DNA of 64,000 nucleotides from Colias croceus (Eukaryota; Arthropoda; Insecta; Lepidoptera; Pieridae). Location: positions 8,742,001-8,806,000 of the forward strand of contig NC_059538.1 in assembly GCF_905220415.1 (NCBI RefSeq), read 5' to 3'. A program made the position numbers and the translations under genes. Positions 36,399-49,399 of the stretch are shown here, piece after piece. Position 1 is the first letter of the stretch; every line of letters starts with the position of its first letter. The notes under the pieces were generated by a model. The model was not told the DNA's origin. It was given only the letters and a program-made list of their open reading frames with translations, and ran no database searches.

Positions 36399-37707
36399 CT
36401 GAAAGTCGTTTGTTACTGTCATCGCTGTATCACCATTTATATGGCCGCGTAATAAAGCGCTATATCATTTTTAAACATTGCAACGAAAAGGTCTGATTTA
36501 TATCCGTAGGTTTCGCGAATTCGTTTGTTTTAATGAATTTATGCCGAGCGGGTCACTTATAATGTTTATTTAGAGTAATTACTGTTTTTTCTTTTACGGT
36601 TCTTAACTTTTTGTTCTAATTTACTCCCCGTTTATTTATGATAAAATTGTTACATTCATTCATAATATCCATAAATCATTGCAATAAATTTAATCTAGAT
36701 AGATGTAAAACATTGTCACTAACGGCAATTTAATAAATCATTCGTGAGCTAAAATCAGCAATTTACAATAAAACATTCGTTTGAACAATTCAATCATTCA
36801 CAGTTCCGTTGTGCACAATCAGCGGGTCATAATTAATCAAATCATATTTTAGTTTCGCAATAACAATAAATAATTATGCATTGCAAAACTATCTGCATAA
36901 CGCACGCAGACTTTATAATGCGTTTTTGCATCGATGGAAATAATAGTTAATTAAAACTTTTATCGTCTTTGTATGGCATAGTAACAATAATGGTTTGCGC
37001 GTCAGGGATACCTAACCCTCGCCAAAGAGATTAATTTTCGCTGTGGCATTTTGTGTATCCTTTTTTTATTGGGAAACTAAGTTTTGTTAACAACTTAGCG
37101 TGCTCATGCCAAGGAATGTTACGTTAGTAGAATAAACTGAACTTATCTAGAAAATATACAACAGCAAGTTGAAATTTACGACATTCTTCCTAACACGATA
37201 TTTCCCCTTTACGATGCGAAGAAAATTAAAAAAGTTACGGGACGAGGTTTATTCTACCTCCATAAACAAGCACAATTTGTCTATTAAACCGTAATAAAAC
37301 TTGAGCTCGAACTCGCCTTATATTCATCTTGGCAAACGTTAAAACTCGGTGGGAGGTTAAGAGGGTGACGAGATAAAATAGCGCCCCACTTGTTTGCTCG
37401 GCTAATGAAGAGGGCCGAGTGCCCTTAGACCATTAACATAGTCGCAATCAGCACCCCGGCTGATACTAATGTTGCTCACATTAACACGCCGCCGCAGTTT
37501 TTGGTAACACCCGAACAACTACTAATTGGATACGCAACGCGTGACTTTATTCTGGTTCTGTTCGTTGTTAACTTACAATTAAGGTACCACGTGGTAGGAT
37601 TTTCCATCTCAGTGTATGATAGAAAGAACTGATAATGGAATGTGATACATGGAAATCCTTTGTGTAATTGAAGTTTTATGAACGTAAGGTTTTTAAAGAA
37701 TTATCTT

Positions 37708-37932
37708 AAGGTACAAGTCCGAGACGGGCCGCAGACCGCAAACTGCAACAGCAAACTGCAAGCGACACCACTTGTTTCTATGAACATCTATGAAATTGAT
37801 TCTAAGCGCGGCGACACTGCTGCCTGCAGACGCGACGCGCAGCGATTCATAGATTTTCATAGAAACAAGTGTTGTCGCTTGCAGTTTGCTGTTGCAGTTT
37901 GCGGTCTGCGGCCCGTCTCGGACTTGTACCTT
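37708..37932. mobile_element. 225-bp fold-back MITE
   Basis: Two 87-bp arms, 37708-37794 and 37846-37932, are inverted copies with only two or three differences. The ends are AAGGTACAAGTCCGAGACGG. The 51-bp centre is GC-rich. The arms contain CGCAAACTGCAACAGCAAAC and CTTGTTTCTATGAA. No target-site duplication is visible. The whole unit would form a very stable hairpin. Confidence 0.82.
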
Positions 37933-38867
37933 TATAGTGCCTTTTAAATAATATATCTACCTAATCAAGAAATAAAGCATAAAATGTCCCGAATATCAAT
38001 TTTCCAGATAAACAATCCTAACTAACGCAAGCAATGTAAAGATTGATCCCGTATTCCTTTTGCATGTAGCTTTAAAATGAAAAAACACCGAAACAGGTAT
38101 GCGAATAATTTCATTCAATCGAGATAATGCAACATTAAACCAATCCAGTGCTTTCACTGAACGCGAGCAAACAAAAGTTCGCGAGGCAGGTTCAATCAGA
38201 TAAGTTTTACAGAACATCGATAATGCGTTGACCTGAAACTAATAACCGTTAAGCTGATATAATAACCGATAGCTTATCAGATAAAATTTCCGATAAACCG
38301 ATGGTCGGGATAATATAGTTTGGTTGTGGCGGTACGCCATATAAGTGACATTTTACCATACAAATACTGGGCGAGGATTATGTTTGAAATACTTTTTCGT
38401 AATGAATGTATTACGTATCAATTGAATTAATGTGTCATTCAATTTATTCGAGGGTTGATTTTTCGATCATCAGAATATTATCTTGATATAAACAAGTATA
38501 TTATATTTAACGTGATTGTCTCGTGCATATATGAAGGCATGAAGCTTTCAAATTTTTTTATTTTTTTGTTCTTCATTAATATTTTTAAGGAATTATAATA
38601 TTATGATTAACAATTATTGGGTATTGACTGTCGAGTGTGCTTTAAGACAAAACCGGGTTAGCTCTCCCCTGTTTTTTATGTTTATTTTATATAGTTACTA
38701 TCCAATACGCTTTTCAATTAATGGTATATTACGGCCTACATAGGTACAGTACACTGTACTGAAACTATTCTCCTACCCTTCTTGCTTTATAAGAATTGTA
38801 TACAGGACGTCTATATTGTATCAGGTTTTCAATATCGAGGAATATAAATGCTGTAAATATCCATTAA

Positions 38868-40202
38868 CCCTAGAAAGATAATCATATAGCACCTACCGTA
38901 AAAGATAATCATACGTCTGTCAGACGTATGTTAGTTAATTAAGATTTTTAGTAAGACTATAGAATTTTTGTCAAACCTTATAGGCTTAAGTAAATGTTTA
39001 TATTCTATTTAAGAAAATAAAACGATAAATTATCAAAGATAAAGTTTATTTGACAAATTACAAACAAAAATCGTAAACTTCTTGATAAATTAACAAAAAC
39101 TTAACTTATCTTCTATAGGAACATATAAAATCACTTTCAGTCTGTATATTTGCATATTTGGTATATATTCACTTAAATTGACGTATACAATACCTATTTC
39201 AATAATCAGCATTTTAATTTTAGGTTATTACATACACTCATGGCACAACGTTGTTATGTTCTCCACACACGGGTTTTTTGCACTTCACGCATGATAATTT
39301 CGACATCCTGCGGAGTTTAGATGGACAGTATGAACAATATCTCTTTTTTTTTATAGGCGGCACTTCATGTTGAACCTGGCAACTGTTTGCATTAGCATTA
39401 GGCAGCAAAAACTCTAAATTTTGCCGCACAATCCTTTTCAGAGTTGGCATCTCTAACCTTTTTTCCATCCAAGGTAAACTGAGATCTGTACTAAATTTTT
39501 TCATAAAGTTCTTACAGTTTAGAGGCTTTTCATTCTTTAATAGAATATAAGATTATCATTTATCACGTACGAATTTACAAAGGCTATGTTGAAAATGTTA
39601 TAAAGTACAGCCATTGGCCATCTGTTCGTCTTTCTGGAGCATGACATTGATGAACACATTTGGTCAAATTTGTCGACACCTCACCTCCAAACTTGGTTGG
39701 CAGTAGAGTCTGAATAGTCTTCAGCAGAGACGTCGGTTATATCCACAGCTTCATCGACGAATTCGTCTTCAGTGTCACTCTGCACATCGTTTTCCAAGAG
39801 GTTATCTTCGCATTCGCTTTCACATTCTGATGACGTTTCTTCTCCACTTTGATTTAAAAAGTTCTCAATTTGAGAACTATCCAACACCCTTCGGTTTGCC
39901 ATTATAATATAATATAAATTAATACCTGAAAATAATAACAAATAAGTGTAAATAACAATAAATAATCAGATCAAATAATTTGCAAAAGTTGTATTAAAGA
40001 TAATCATACGTCTCGCGGACGTACGACGTAGGTATATCTTTTTACTGAACGTACTTACCGTGTTGTCACCACCACTCAGCGCTAGCTCCGGCCACCAAAT
40101 TAGTTGACTAGCGCAGCTAGCGTGCTGCGATTAATAATAAAAAAAATAGAACGAAATTTAATTTCGCGATACGTCTCGCGGACGTAGATTATCTTTCTAG
40201 GG
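38868..40202 (-). mobile_element. piggyBac element, internally deleted
   Basis: TTAA target duplications lie at 38864-38867 and 40203-40206. Both ends carry CCCTAGAAAGATA, the canonical 13-bp piggyBac terminus. Subterminal units of the form AAAGATAATC followed by ACGTCTNNNNGACGTA lie near both ends and at about 39995-40025, and are probable transposase-binding sites. The 1335-bp body holds a broken transposase on the minus strand (39238-39902). It is about half the length of an autonomous element (about 2.4 kb), so it would need a transposase in trans. Confidence 0.92.
39238..39902 (-). pseudogene. Broken piggyBac transposase
   Basis: The N-terminal part starts at the ATG at 39902 (MANRRVLDSSQIENFLNQSG) and is acidic, with EDNLLENDVQSDTEDEFVDE, as in piggyBac transposases. 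It stops at a TGA at 39681. About 15 bp further on, a different frame resumes inside the C-terminal third: VDKFDQMCSSMSCSRKTNRW, with the last catalytic Asp pair D..D, then WPMAVLYNIFNIAFVNSYV. That frame hits a TAA near 39545. A third frame gives the tail from 39504, with the cysteine-rich end CSYCPSKLRR, CVKC and CGEHN (cross-brace zinc domain). A large middle deletion removed the first two catalytic Asp residues. Confidence 0.88.
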
Positions 40203-40206
40203 TTAA

Positions 40207-43200
40207 CTAGCTACGTATTTACTGATTTTCTTTCCGCATAAATCTTTGTTCAACTGTGTACACTCATACACAGTATAGCTTACACTCTTACACAACGAAT
40301 ATAGAAAAAAATGAATTTTAATACTGACGTACTGTTGGCAGTAAGCCTAATGTATCGTTAAGAAAAAATATAATATTTTGATCATTTCTTAAGTATTTAC
40401 AAATAGCATACAAGGCGTACCATAAACATCTGATAATGTTCATATATATATTACTTTTTATTTTTTATTTTACTTATGAGCATCTTTTGTTTTGTCCTGT
40501 TAAAAAATCTGGTGGATACAGAACAAACATAACGCAGTCTATATTCTGGAGAAACGCAGGTCCATAAATTATGATGACCGTGACCCAATTTTCTACCCTC
40601 ATGTTAATGACGTTAAGAAGTTTGTCGCTTAAGGTCGATAGTTTCTTATCAAAACTTAACTCAGCGAAAAATCTTTATAGCACAAGGTTTTCTCAGAACA
40701 TGTTTAAGTAGGTAATAGTTTTATGCATCTGGAAAAACTTTATCGTTTACAAAAGCTTTATAAAATGTCAAGATTCAATCTTCTGCATTAGCATCAGTTA
40801 TTGATAAGATGGGAAAGAATTTATCAGAACATTATTTCAATGTACATGTTGTTTAAATTGTGTAATAGACTTGATAAGATAAATAAAAATCCTTAACTTT
40901 TTTGATATAATAGAACATGTAATTCTACGCTCGATAAACATGCCCATAAATATTTACGCTCCATTTATTTTTCAAGTCAAATGTATCACCTCATTTACTA
41001 TTCAAACACAAAACGCCTAACAAACGAAAGGACCGGAAGTGTTGAAAGAATAACCGAAAGCATTCCCCAAACATCCGCACTGATAACGGATAGGTAAATG
41101 TAGATAAAATAATATAAAACAAACCGCAATTTTCCTGTTCTGTTTCCGCATCAAAAATGAAATACAAGTTTGCAATAAAAGTTGCCCTTGTACTATTCGT
41201 GTTGAACCAATACGGCTCCGGGCCAAAGCAACACATGTGCTCATAACCATTTTAAAACCTAATTGCATCAGCATAAAGTTTTATTTCCATTTCCACTGCC
41301 GGGAACAATACTCTTGCTATTTATTTTCGTCCTATCACCACAATAGGCTATTACTGTCCCATCAACCAGACGTGTCCTTTATATTAACCATCTGTACCAG
41401 AAATACGCAGGCACGATTTGGTAGACTTTTTAATATGCAATCGAGGTGTTTCAAGCGGGATGTTTTTTTATGAGAGCTTTGATCGTCCGTATAATTCAAG
41501 AAGTAACTACTTAGTTATAATTTATCTCCTATTCTGACTTAAAATGAATTTAAATGATGTACTTACAAAAATATGGCCAAATATAGTTATATAACGTAGA
41601 CTAGAATTTTCAATGCCACGCCTTCAATCCCATTTTTTTTATTATTACAACAAAAATAATGTGACATATTGATGTAACACCTGAAGTTCAATATAACAGC
41701 TAAGGAGACCTGTATAAACTTGCCCAGAACGGTCTTTGCAAGTTTATTATCCTTGCTTGTGTCGTAAAAAACGTGTCAAGGATTTTCAGGGAGTACTTTT
41801 ACAGCTGGATTCCATCAAAACATAAATTATTGTGACATTATTTTATATTACCTATGTCTAATAATAAACTACTCACACTGTACAGTTTATGAAATTTATT
41901 TTTTAATACTTACATTAAATATTTCGGGTAAATTATATGTGCCTATCTATTAAATAGTTAGAATTTGTTTGACGTTTCAAAGTCGTTCTTGTTTTTGCAG
42001 AAGAACTATCTAACAGTAAGAAAATAATATAAAGGAAATCTCAAATTTTTCAATTATAAAAGCCGTAGTGTATAAATAAAAGGAATAGTTCATATTTAAA
42101 ACAACAATATGTAAACATATCCATAACAATACTGGGGGCTTTTTTTCAGCTAACACCTGGCATAGATAAAATTCCTTCTACTTTACCATACCATGGAGCC
42201 GATTATTTACCTTTACGTAACCGTATTTTCAAATCGTGCAATTTAATTGCGTGTTATATGTTAACATGATACAATACAACGTGGAACGCTGCGTCAACAG
42301 CATTGAGTTTTCGCTTCACGTATCCATGCGTTTTGTTTCATTCAATCAAAAGGTCAGTAACTTAACAACTATTTCATTGAGATCACTATCTCATCGAGTC
42401 TTTTGTATGAGGTCTAAATTATAGTATACTTTACTATCCTTTTCAGGTCAAATTGTACGTTTTATCCCTGACACTGTTACAGAATTCGGAGCACGTTTAG
42501 GAGTCGTGCGCTTAATCAGTTATTTAACAAAAGAAATGAGGAATGCACACCGCAGTCCGCATCGAGTTGAATAGCTCCAACGTTCATATATAGGGATACG
42601 GATATTTAATAAAATTGGAAAATTATTGCTCTATTGTAATCTTCTAAGTGCACTAGTCGAGACGTTGCCTGAACTCTCATCAATCTACCCATTGTTTACT
42701 GGTGACATCGTGAGGTACAATAGTTTGTAGTATAATTAACATATTCTAGCCATTGGTCTACAGTGCTTCAGATACAAAGAGCCTAATTATTATTAGGCTG
42801 TATGATATTTGCGACTATCTTTTACTTGAAATATGTTTAAAACTATGTAGTTCATCAATGTAATAAAATGCTTATTAGGTTATACAGCAAATATATTTTT
42901 TTTCTTGCAATTTTAAAAGCGATAAGGTTAAAAATAAGTTAAATACTGTTCCACTTGATCATACGCAGTGGGTGGTACAAATAGAACAAAAAAATCAAGT
43001 AATCATATATTTTGCTTAAAGTTTTTGAACTAAAGTTACCTAAGTAGGTACTGCATATCGATTGAATTAATGCTTACGGGTAAAAACGCATCTGCTCATA
43101 TATCATGCGGTTATTTGTATCAGATTACAAACGTAGATACATCGACAGCCGCTTCAATGCAATATTATACGAAGAAACAAGATCTGGCGCCGAGTGTATT

Positions 43201-46028
43201 TACTTAACACGCCCATCTTGCATTTAATGCAATTTTAAACGCATGCTGCATACAAACATTCCTAAGCAAATGTATGAAGAATTTGAAGATATATTTCAAC
43301 TACGAAAAGAAAATTATTAAAATTATTGGATCTCAATATTTTGTACCACTGTTTTAAAGATCAGTAAGAGCATTAGGCACGTATAAAGAAAATATAGGAC
43401 ACAACGAAGTAAGCCTAATAAATAAAACTCACCTAATAAACGACGATACTTCATCCCGGTTAAATTTCAATAAGAATCCGCAATTTGTTCACATTACTCG
43501 CTGAAGTAACCTCATAATAATATATCTTACTAAGTAATGTGGCGAGCATTTCATTTAACTTGGTAATGTTGGTGCATGTACGTTAAAATAATGTCATTAA
43601 TTAGAACAATGTTACAACAAGATTTACAATCGGCAATGAACTAAGCAAACGCTATGCTCGCGTGTATTTAACTAATTCACTGGTCTTTATTGAAATACCT
43701 GGTGCTGACCTGCCCACGGCGTGATAGGTTACATTCAATTAAATTTGTTTTAGCGCCTACAAAATACAATCTGCGTGGAAGTAATGAATCCACTGAGAAC
43801 TATTTACACAAAATATGTCATAGAAAGCGTGTTTACTTTCTTTATTGGAATTTGTAATTGCTTAGTGCGTCTGTCGATAATAACATAATAGCTTGTTTAT
43901 TTAAGCACATAATACTTGCAGATACGATCGTTTATTGACAAAATTATCGACCTACTAGATCTAAGGGGATTATCTTGCCTACATGCTTACTACATGGTTC
44001 AGGAAAAGGATCGGTGTAGTACCAATTTTATTTAAATATAAAAATGTGTGGCTATTAGCATTGAGTTAATATGTACTAGCTATTAACAGTTCCACCATAA
44101 GCAATACGGGTAAATTATCGTGGTTACAATGTACGCTAATGTTTGGGAATTTGTAGAATGTACAATTTTAAATATATTTTCAATGGTATACCTAAATTAA
44201 ATAGTTAAGTAATATAATTTTTACGTAGGTAATACATGTCACAAGTAACACAATTTTAAAGTATTTACGACTTCGTTATAGAATTCCAAAAACTTCAACT
44301 TTACCGGTAAGGAACGAAAACTTCTCTCAAGTCGCTCATTATGTATTTACCAGAATCGTACAGCATAATATCTCTCGCAACCAAGCTAAATACATAATTG
44401 GAGTATTGCAGCAAATTACTATATTACACTCTGTTTTTAAAAAGATTGTGTAATAATTTTCTTATAGAATTAATGCGGCTCTACCGAGATTTGTGTTAGT
44501 AGAAAGGTCAACTGCTTTCAGGGTATATTTATATCTAATGAGCGACATTTAAGCACACTAAGATTAGTGGGTTGCAAAGCACGACCAGAATACGATCACT
44601 GTTGCGATAACCATAGATTATTTAATTGCTCGCCAATTTAATTACACGGTATATATATTGTTAATGCGTCAGCGTAAGTATATTATGTATACCAGGTGTT
44701 TTCCTGCCCATTAATATGCTCTGCGCAATCCTGCTTGCGATGAGACGGGCAAAACAGCCCACTGTCTCCTTTTTTGGATATCAAACACTTGGACAATACG
44801 CGCAAACGACTCGCATAAGATGCAATTTAATTCTTTGTCTCGCATTTCGAATGTTAAGCGTGTGACCAAAATGGGGAAGTTGGAAGTGGTATTTCAAGTT
44901 GGAACACTGCTCGTCTCGAGTTACTGGCTTGCACTTTATGTGTCGCACTCCTCGACACTTACTCAATTTTACACTCTAACCGTTACGTAACTTTTTAAAT
45001 TTCCTTTTGACTACGTATCGTGAGCTAGCTCGCAACCGCGTCTATTATGATACAGCGACGGGGTAATAAATGTAGGCAATTTAATTAAAACTTCAACAGC
45101 GCCAACAAACGGCGCATATTGAAAGCTCATAGCCAGTTACGACTTAGGCACATCGCTCATTTCCATAAAACATGGAGAGTGCGTGGAGAGCTTACATTTA
45201 AAACAGTGATTGCAGGCAGAGGCGTGATGTTTGTCGTTAATGGGCAGCACCTCGTTGAAACCAATATGGAAGTTGCGCGACAGGTTGCCTTATACGGCCT
45301 ATTCCCTAGTGGACGAGGACAACAAAACATCGCGATTTAAGATTCAATTAGGTGCTTAACGGTGTTGAAGTATATTCTTGATTCTTATTAAGCGAAATTT
45401 CAAAAGAATGCTGGTATATTTAGTTTGAAATATTGCAACTTCCACTGAACTTCCATAGCGCGTAAAAAGAGCACTTACAACTTTGTATATCGTATAATTT
45501 ATCAGATTCATAAATGCTTATTGCTTGCATGTGTTTGTGATACAATATTTTCAGTTTTCATTATAAAAATAAAATGTATTGAAAGGTAAAGCACCAGGTG
45601 GGTGAATAAGTCCAGTATGTTCAGAGCTTATTTTGCACTAACAAATATACAAACAATCTTTCCTCCTTTCCATATAGTATAGTTATAACTACATAAGTAA
45701 AAAAATAATAATTTCAATATTATTTTGTAAACAACTTTATAACAAATAGGTTCTAAACAGAACTCAACACAGATGTAAATTACACATAGTTTTATATTAT
45801 TCCTACTTTACATCCCCACACTGGTAGTTAGTTAAGCTTAAACAAATGAACACAACTTGCCACCCTCTTTAATTAGTGAAGTCATTGTTAGTGTTGCCAC
45901 GTCTCATTAGAATGGACTAGATCTCTACATGAATTGAAAACTTGTACAAGTATATCCAGTGTGATTTACTTAGCAATCAAAAAAGAGATTTTTTTTTTAT
46001 GTATTTACATATATATTTTTTCCACCTT
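40207..46028. other. Non-coding (Hs6st intron 1)
   Basis: No exons or recognised repeats. A plus-strand 73-codon frame at 45119-45340 has no known domain. Confidence 0.4.
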
Positions 46029-46212
46029 CATGCAGTGGTTGACGCGTGAGCGTAGCATCGAGGGGTCCTGGGTTCGATTCCCGGTGGAGACAAAGAAAAA
46101 AAATGTCTCGATCTGGTAGGACACAGAAGGCTGATCACCTACTTGGCCCTTTAGAAAATCGATCAGTGAAACAGATGTACAATGCATCTGCCCCTTACCC
46201 CACTAGGGGAAA
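46029..46212 (+). mobile_element. tRNA-derived SINE
   Basis: It starts ATGCAGTGGTTGACGCGTGA (box A-like) followed by GGGTCCTGGGTTCGATTCCC, a perfect RNA polymerase III box B. A non-tRNA body follows (AGGACACAGAAGGCTGATCA and CATCTGCCCCTTACCCCACT). The acceptor-stem pairing and length do not support a functional tRNA. It is a typical lepidopteran tRNA-type SINE. The 3' boundary is approximate. Confidence 0.75.
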
Positions 46213-46709
46213 TGGGAATTCACTTTACATTTTTATATTTTTTTTAAATTCACTTGCGGCATTGCTTTAAATGCATTAAACACAGGTCATAGATTGTAAC
46301 AAAAATAAAAGTTCTATTCGCTAAAATTTTTAAATACAAAATGCAATAGATAACCAACTCAAGTAAACATTAATTGTATGCAAAGTCAATGATTGAAATT
46401 TATAGGCTATAGACTAGGGAAGACACATTAAATTATTGTTTTCAATATTTTCGTACTAGTTAGTAGTTACCATTGTACCGTTTAAGATAAAAACCAGTAT
46501 CTTCTCGGGTAAACCCAACACTTCATAGTTGTTTCACTGTTAACTATGATAGTTCTTTTATTGCTGTTAAGACAAAATATTTATAATATTGCAGAATGAA
46601 ATTTGTATACATTTATATTTTATGTGCAGAAATACTTTATAAATTTAAGCACTGAATTTAAGTTTGGTTCCACATTATTAGTGCACTAATATCTCTCTCT
46701 AATGAATCA

Positions 46710-46885
46710 TCTATACTAATATTATAAAGCTGAAGATTTTGTTTGTTTGAACGCGCTAATCTCGGGAACTACTGGGCCGATTTGAAAAATTCTTTCATTG
46801 TTAGATAGCTCATTTATCGAGGAAGGCTATAGGCTATATATATCACGCTACAAACAACGGGGGTGAAACTGCGCGGAGCAGCTAG
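46710..46885 (+). mobile_element. Helitron-like element family A, copy
   Basis: TCTATACTAATATTATAAAG start, A before it, and CAGCTAG end followed by T. The family blocks GTTTGTTTGAACGCGC and CATTTATCGAGGAAGGC are present. The terminal hairpin is degenerate (GGGTGAAACTGCGCGG). It lies in Hs6st intron 1, about 580 bp downstream of exon 1 in gene order. Confidence 0.78.
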
Positions 46886-47466
46886 TCTTCAATAAAATTA
46901 ACTTGATACATAAATAATATTTGTAAAACAATGAAACATAGGAAATATAAAATACCCATGTTTAAAATTAAAATTTACTGACATTTTACAAACTGCTATT
47001 AGTTAAGTTTTATTTTTCAATTATTCTGAATAAAATTATCTTGCGTATATAATGCTACCCAAAATAAGTCTCTTTGTAAGTTAATAATACTTTTTTTTTT
47101 TAATTGAAGTGATGCTTTTTGGATATTTTTATATTAAGGAAATTTACAAAATAAAGTTTATAAAAGCATACTTCATTTATAAATTCAAAATGCATTAACA
47201 TTTTTGTTATGTATTAACTTGTTGAGATTTGAAAATAAATTTGTATTGTACTTAAGTTTAAATGTTAATTTTATAGTTCATTAATTTCTGCTTCATATAC
47301 CTAATGAATTAGGTTTTAGGATAACAATTTGAATGAAATAAAAAATATATAATACTTAAAATAATACAAACAATCTTAATTTTAATGAAATAAAAAACTT
47401 AATAAAACTTAAAATAAATTTTATATTTTTATAGTTAATGAAATTTAATACAATAAAAGCACATAC

Positions 47467-47562
47467 CTGGTCAGGGCAAAAATATCCAAATGCAACCATC
47501 CCAAAAAGTGAAAGTAGTAAGCAAAACAAAATCACTTTTCGAAGTTTTGATCTTGGCTCCAT
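47467..47562 (-). CDS. Heparan-sulfate 6-O-sulfotransferase, exon 1 (signal anchor)
   Basis: 32 codons from ATG at 47562 (context ACAAAAATGGAG) to donor GACCAG|GTATGT, phase 0, which matches the phase-0 start of exon 2. The peptide has a short basic head (MEPRSKLRK), one hydrophobic segment of about 18 residues (VILFCLLLSLFGMVAFGYF) and then CPDQ. This is the same layout as the vertebrate HS6ST2 anchor, which also ends in a CP motif. It places the enzyme as a type II protein with its catalytic side in the Golgi lumen. An upstream in-frame ATG at 47655 would add 31 mostly polar residues; the inner ATG is preferred because of the anchor. Linkage to exon 2, 11 kb away, is inferred from strand, phase and anchor type. 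Confidence 0.75.
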
Positions 47563-48343
47563 TTTTGTAATTTCGTACACCCCGCTCGGTAAGAAAAGCG
47601 CGAAATCACTATTTACTTGCACTGATACACTTTTTTGCATTTCGACCGAATGCATGTCTCATTTTTACAAATATATCTTTAAGCTGGTCACTCTCACTCA
47701 ATTTGTCTATCGCAGTTATTGTCTGTCGAGTGTTTACGAAAAGTCTGATATCGTATCAAAATCATTTTATTATCGTCCATCGTAAATCAAACTGTGATAC
47801 GAATTCGATAACATTGTTTTGTTAAATTATAGCGAAAGACGTAGTGTCACCTCAGAGACCAAAACTAAAATGCGACTTGCGAGAGACTGTGGCCGAACAG
47901 CAAGTCGCAGGGCTCCAACTGGGAATAAACATTGCATCCATTCCAAATGCTTACTTAAGGGAACCTTTTCTTTGTCACAAAAACTCATGCATTCACTTAA
48001 TTATTAATATAAATATCAAAATTATTAAAACATTTGTATAGGTATAAATGCATTGCGAAAATACATAAACAAAAATTTACACAAACCGCTGCACTACCTA
48101 TCGTTCAGAAATACATTTACTTGACGTGTGACATTGACATTACTGACATTTTTAGGTTGCCTGTAAAAAATATAAGTACAGTGAAAAATACAGAATACCT
48201 ATGTATTAAGAAAGAAAGAATACCTAATGTTAATTTAAATTAGATATATACTATAAATCTTTCTATGTGAATAATTTGACAATTTTTGACACTAGGTATG
48301 TATTAAAAATTTATCCTCATCTGAAATTCATTAGCAAATTTAA
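47563..48343 (-). other. Hs6st 5' UTR and probable promoter region
   Basis: Upstream of exon 1. An open frame runs to 47655, and the nearby AT-rich sequence shows no clear TATA or Inr by eye. The promoter lies at most about 780 bp from the nested transposon block starting at 48344. Confidence 0.45.
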
Positions 48344-49399
48344 CCCTTATTAAAACGCTGGGAGCTATACTTCCCACGTCTCAGATTGAAGTAAATCGTG
48401 TTTTATTTTTATATGCTTAAACCTAATGCAGTGTAATACTTATCTACGCAATCATAACATTTCAGAGAACTTTTTTTCATGGAAACACTTTTCAGAAAAT
48501 TATTACATGTCATGGTAAACACACGTCAAAGTCAGGTGACGTGATTTTGCGACCGAAAACGACCGTTATTTTTTAGTTTTTTGCACATAAAAAAAATTAG
48601 ATAAGTAGATTTGAGTTTTAGCTATGTAAACTAGACTATATTACGGTTGCGTGAAACGTAAAAATATGCCCAGAATCTTTCGTTTATACCTTGGTAGAGT
48701 CGATTGAAATTAAGTCTATAAGTGGGAAGATATCATCCCAGTGTTCTTCACTGCACACGACATTCGGAAATTCTATAACGTAACGGCACCAGTCTTGTAC
48801 AGATTAAGGAAAAAATTGAAGTTTTTTGCAATTTTCTCATAGGTTTTTTAACTTTATTGGATATTGTTTAGTTATACCTTTAGTTCAATGTTAGTTTAAC
48901 ATAACCAATGTAAGGAAAAAGATTACAATGCATACATAATGAAGTTATTTATTAATTAAAAAAACACTTTTTTGCACCAGTGTTGGACAGTTAAAATCTA
49001 ATAATGGACACCCAGTTTTGGACAACATCCAGTTATGAACACCCATTTATGGACTGTACCTAATGTTGTTTCTCCAGTTATTTACACTTGGAGAAGACTT
49101 ATAGTTATCAATAGAATCTTGAAAATGATGATTGGAATACAATAAATCTTATCGTATTTATAAAAAATTGGATTTATTAATTATTTTGCATACTTAGAAT
49201 ATTTTAATTTCCATTTTCTAGGCAAAAAATGGATAAATGCGTCGTTAAATACGAGTTGTGACCGTTAAGAAAAAACAATAGTCGTTATTTTCGTCAGGGC
49301 TGAGAAATATAACTAAAAAAACACATAACGCCACCGCACCGCACACCGCAAACACACAACGTACTGCCACACATAATGCCACCATTTTGCGACCTCTCC

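Larger units (their letters stand above)
36399..47466 (-). other. Hs6st intron 1 (11 kb)
   Basis: Bounded by donor CCAG|GTATGT at 47466 and acceptor TTTCAG at 36399. It contains the fold-back MITE at 37708, the deleted piggyBac at 38868, a SINE at 46029 and a Helitron-like element at 46710. The rest (about 40.2-46.0 kb) is AT-rich with no recognised gene. Confidence 0.75.

Noticed and set aside
46029..46100. Possible tRNA gene (perfect box B)
   Set aside because: The downstream body, poor acceptor pairing and known SINE layout make it a tRNA-derived SINE.
47356..47466. Extension of Hs6st exon 1 frame beyond the donor
   Set aside because: Reads into AT-rich hydrophobic codons after a canonical GTATGT donor; treated as intron.
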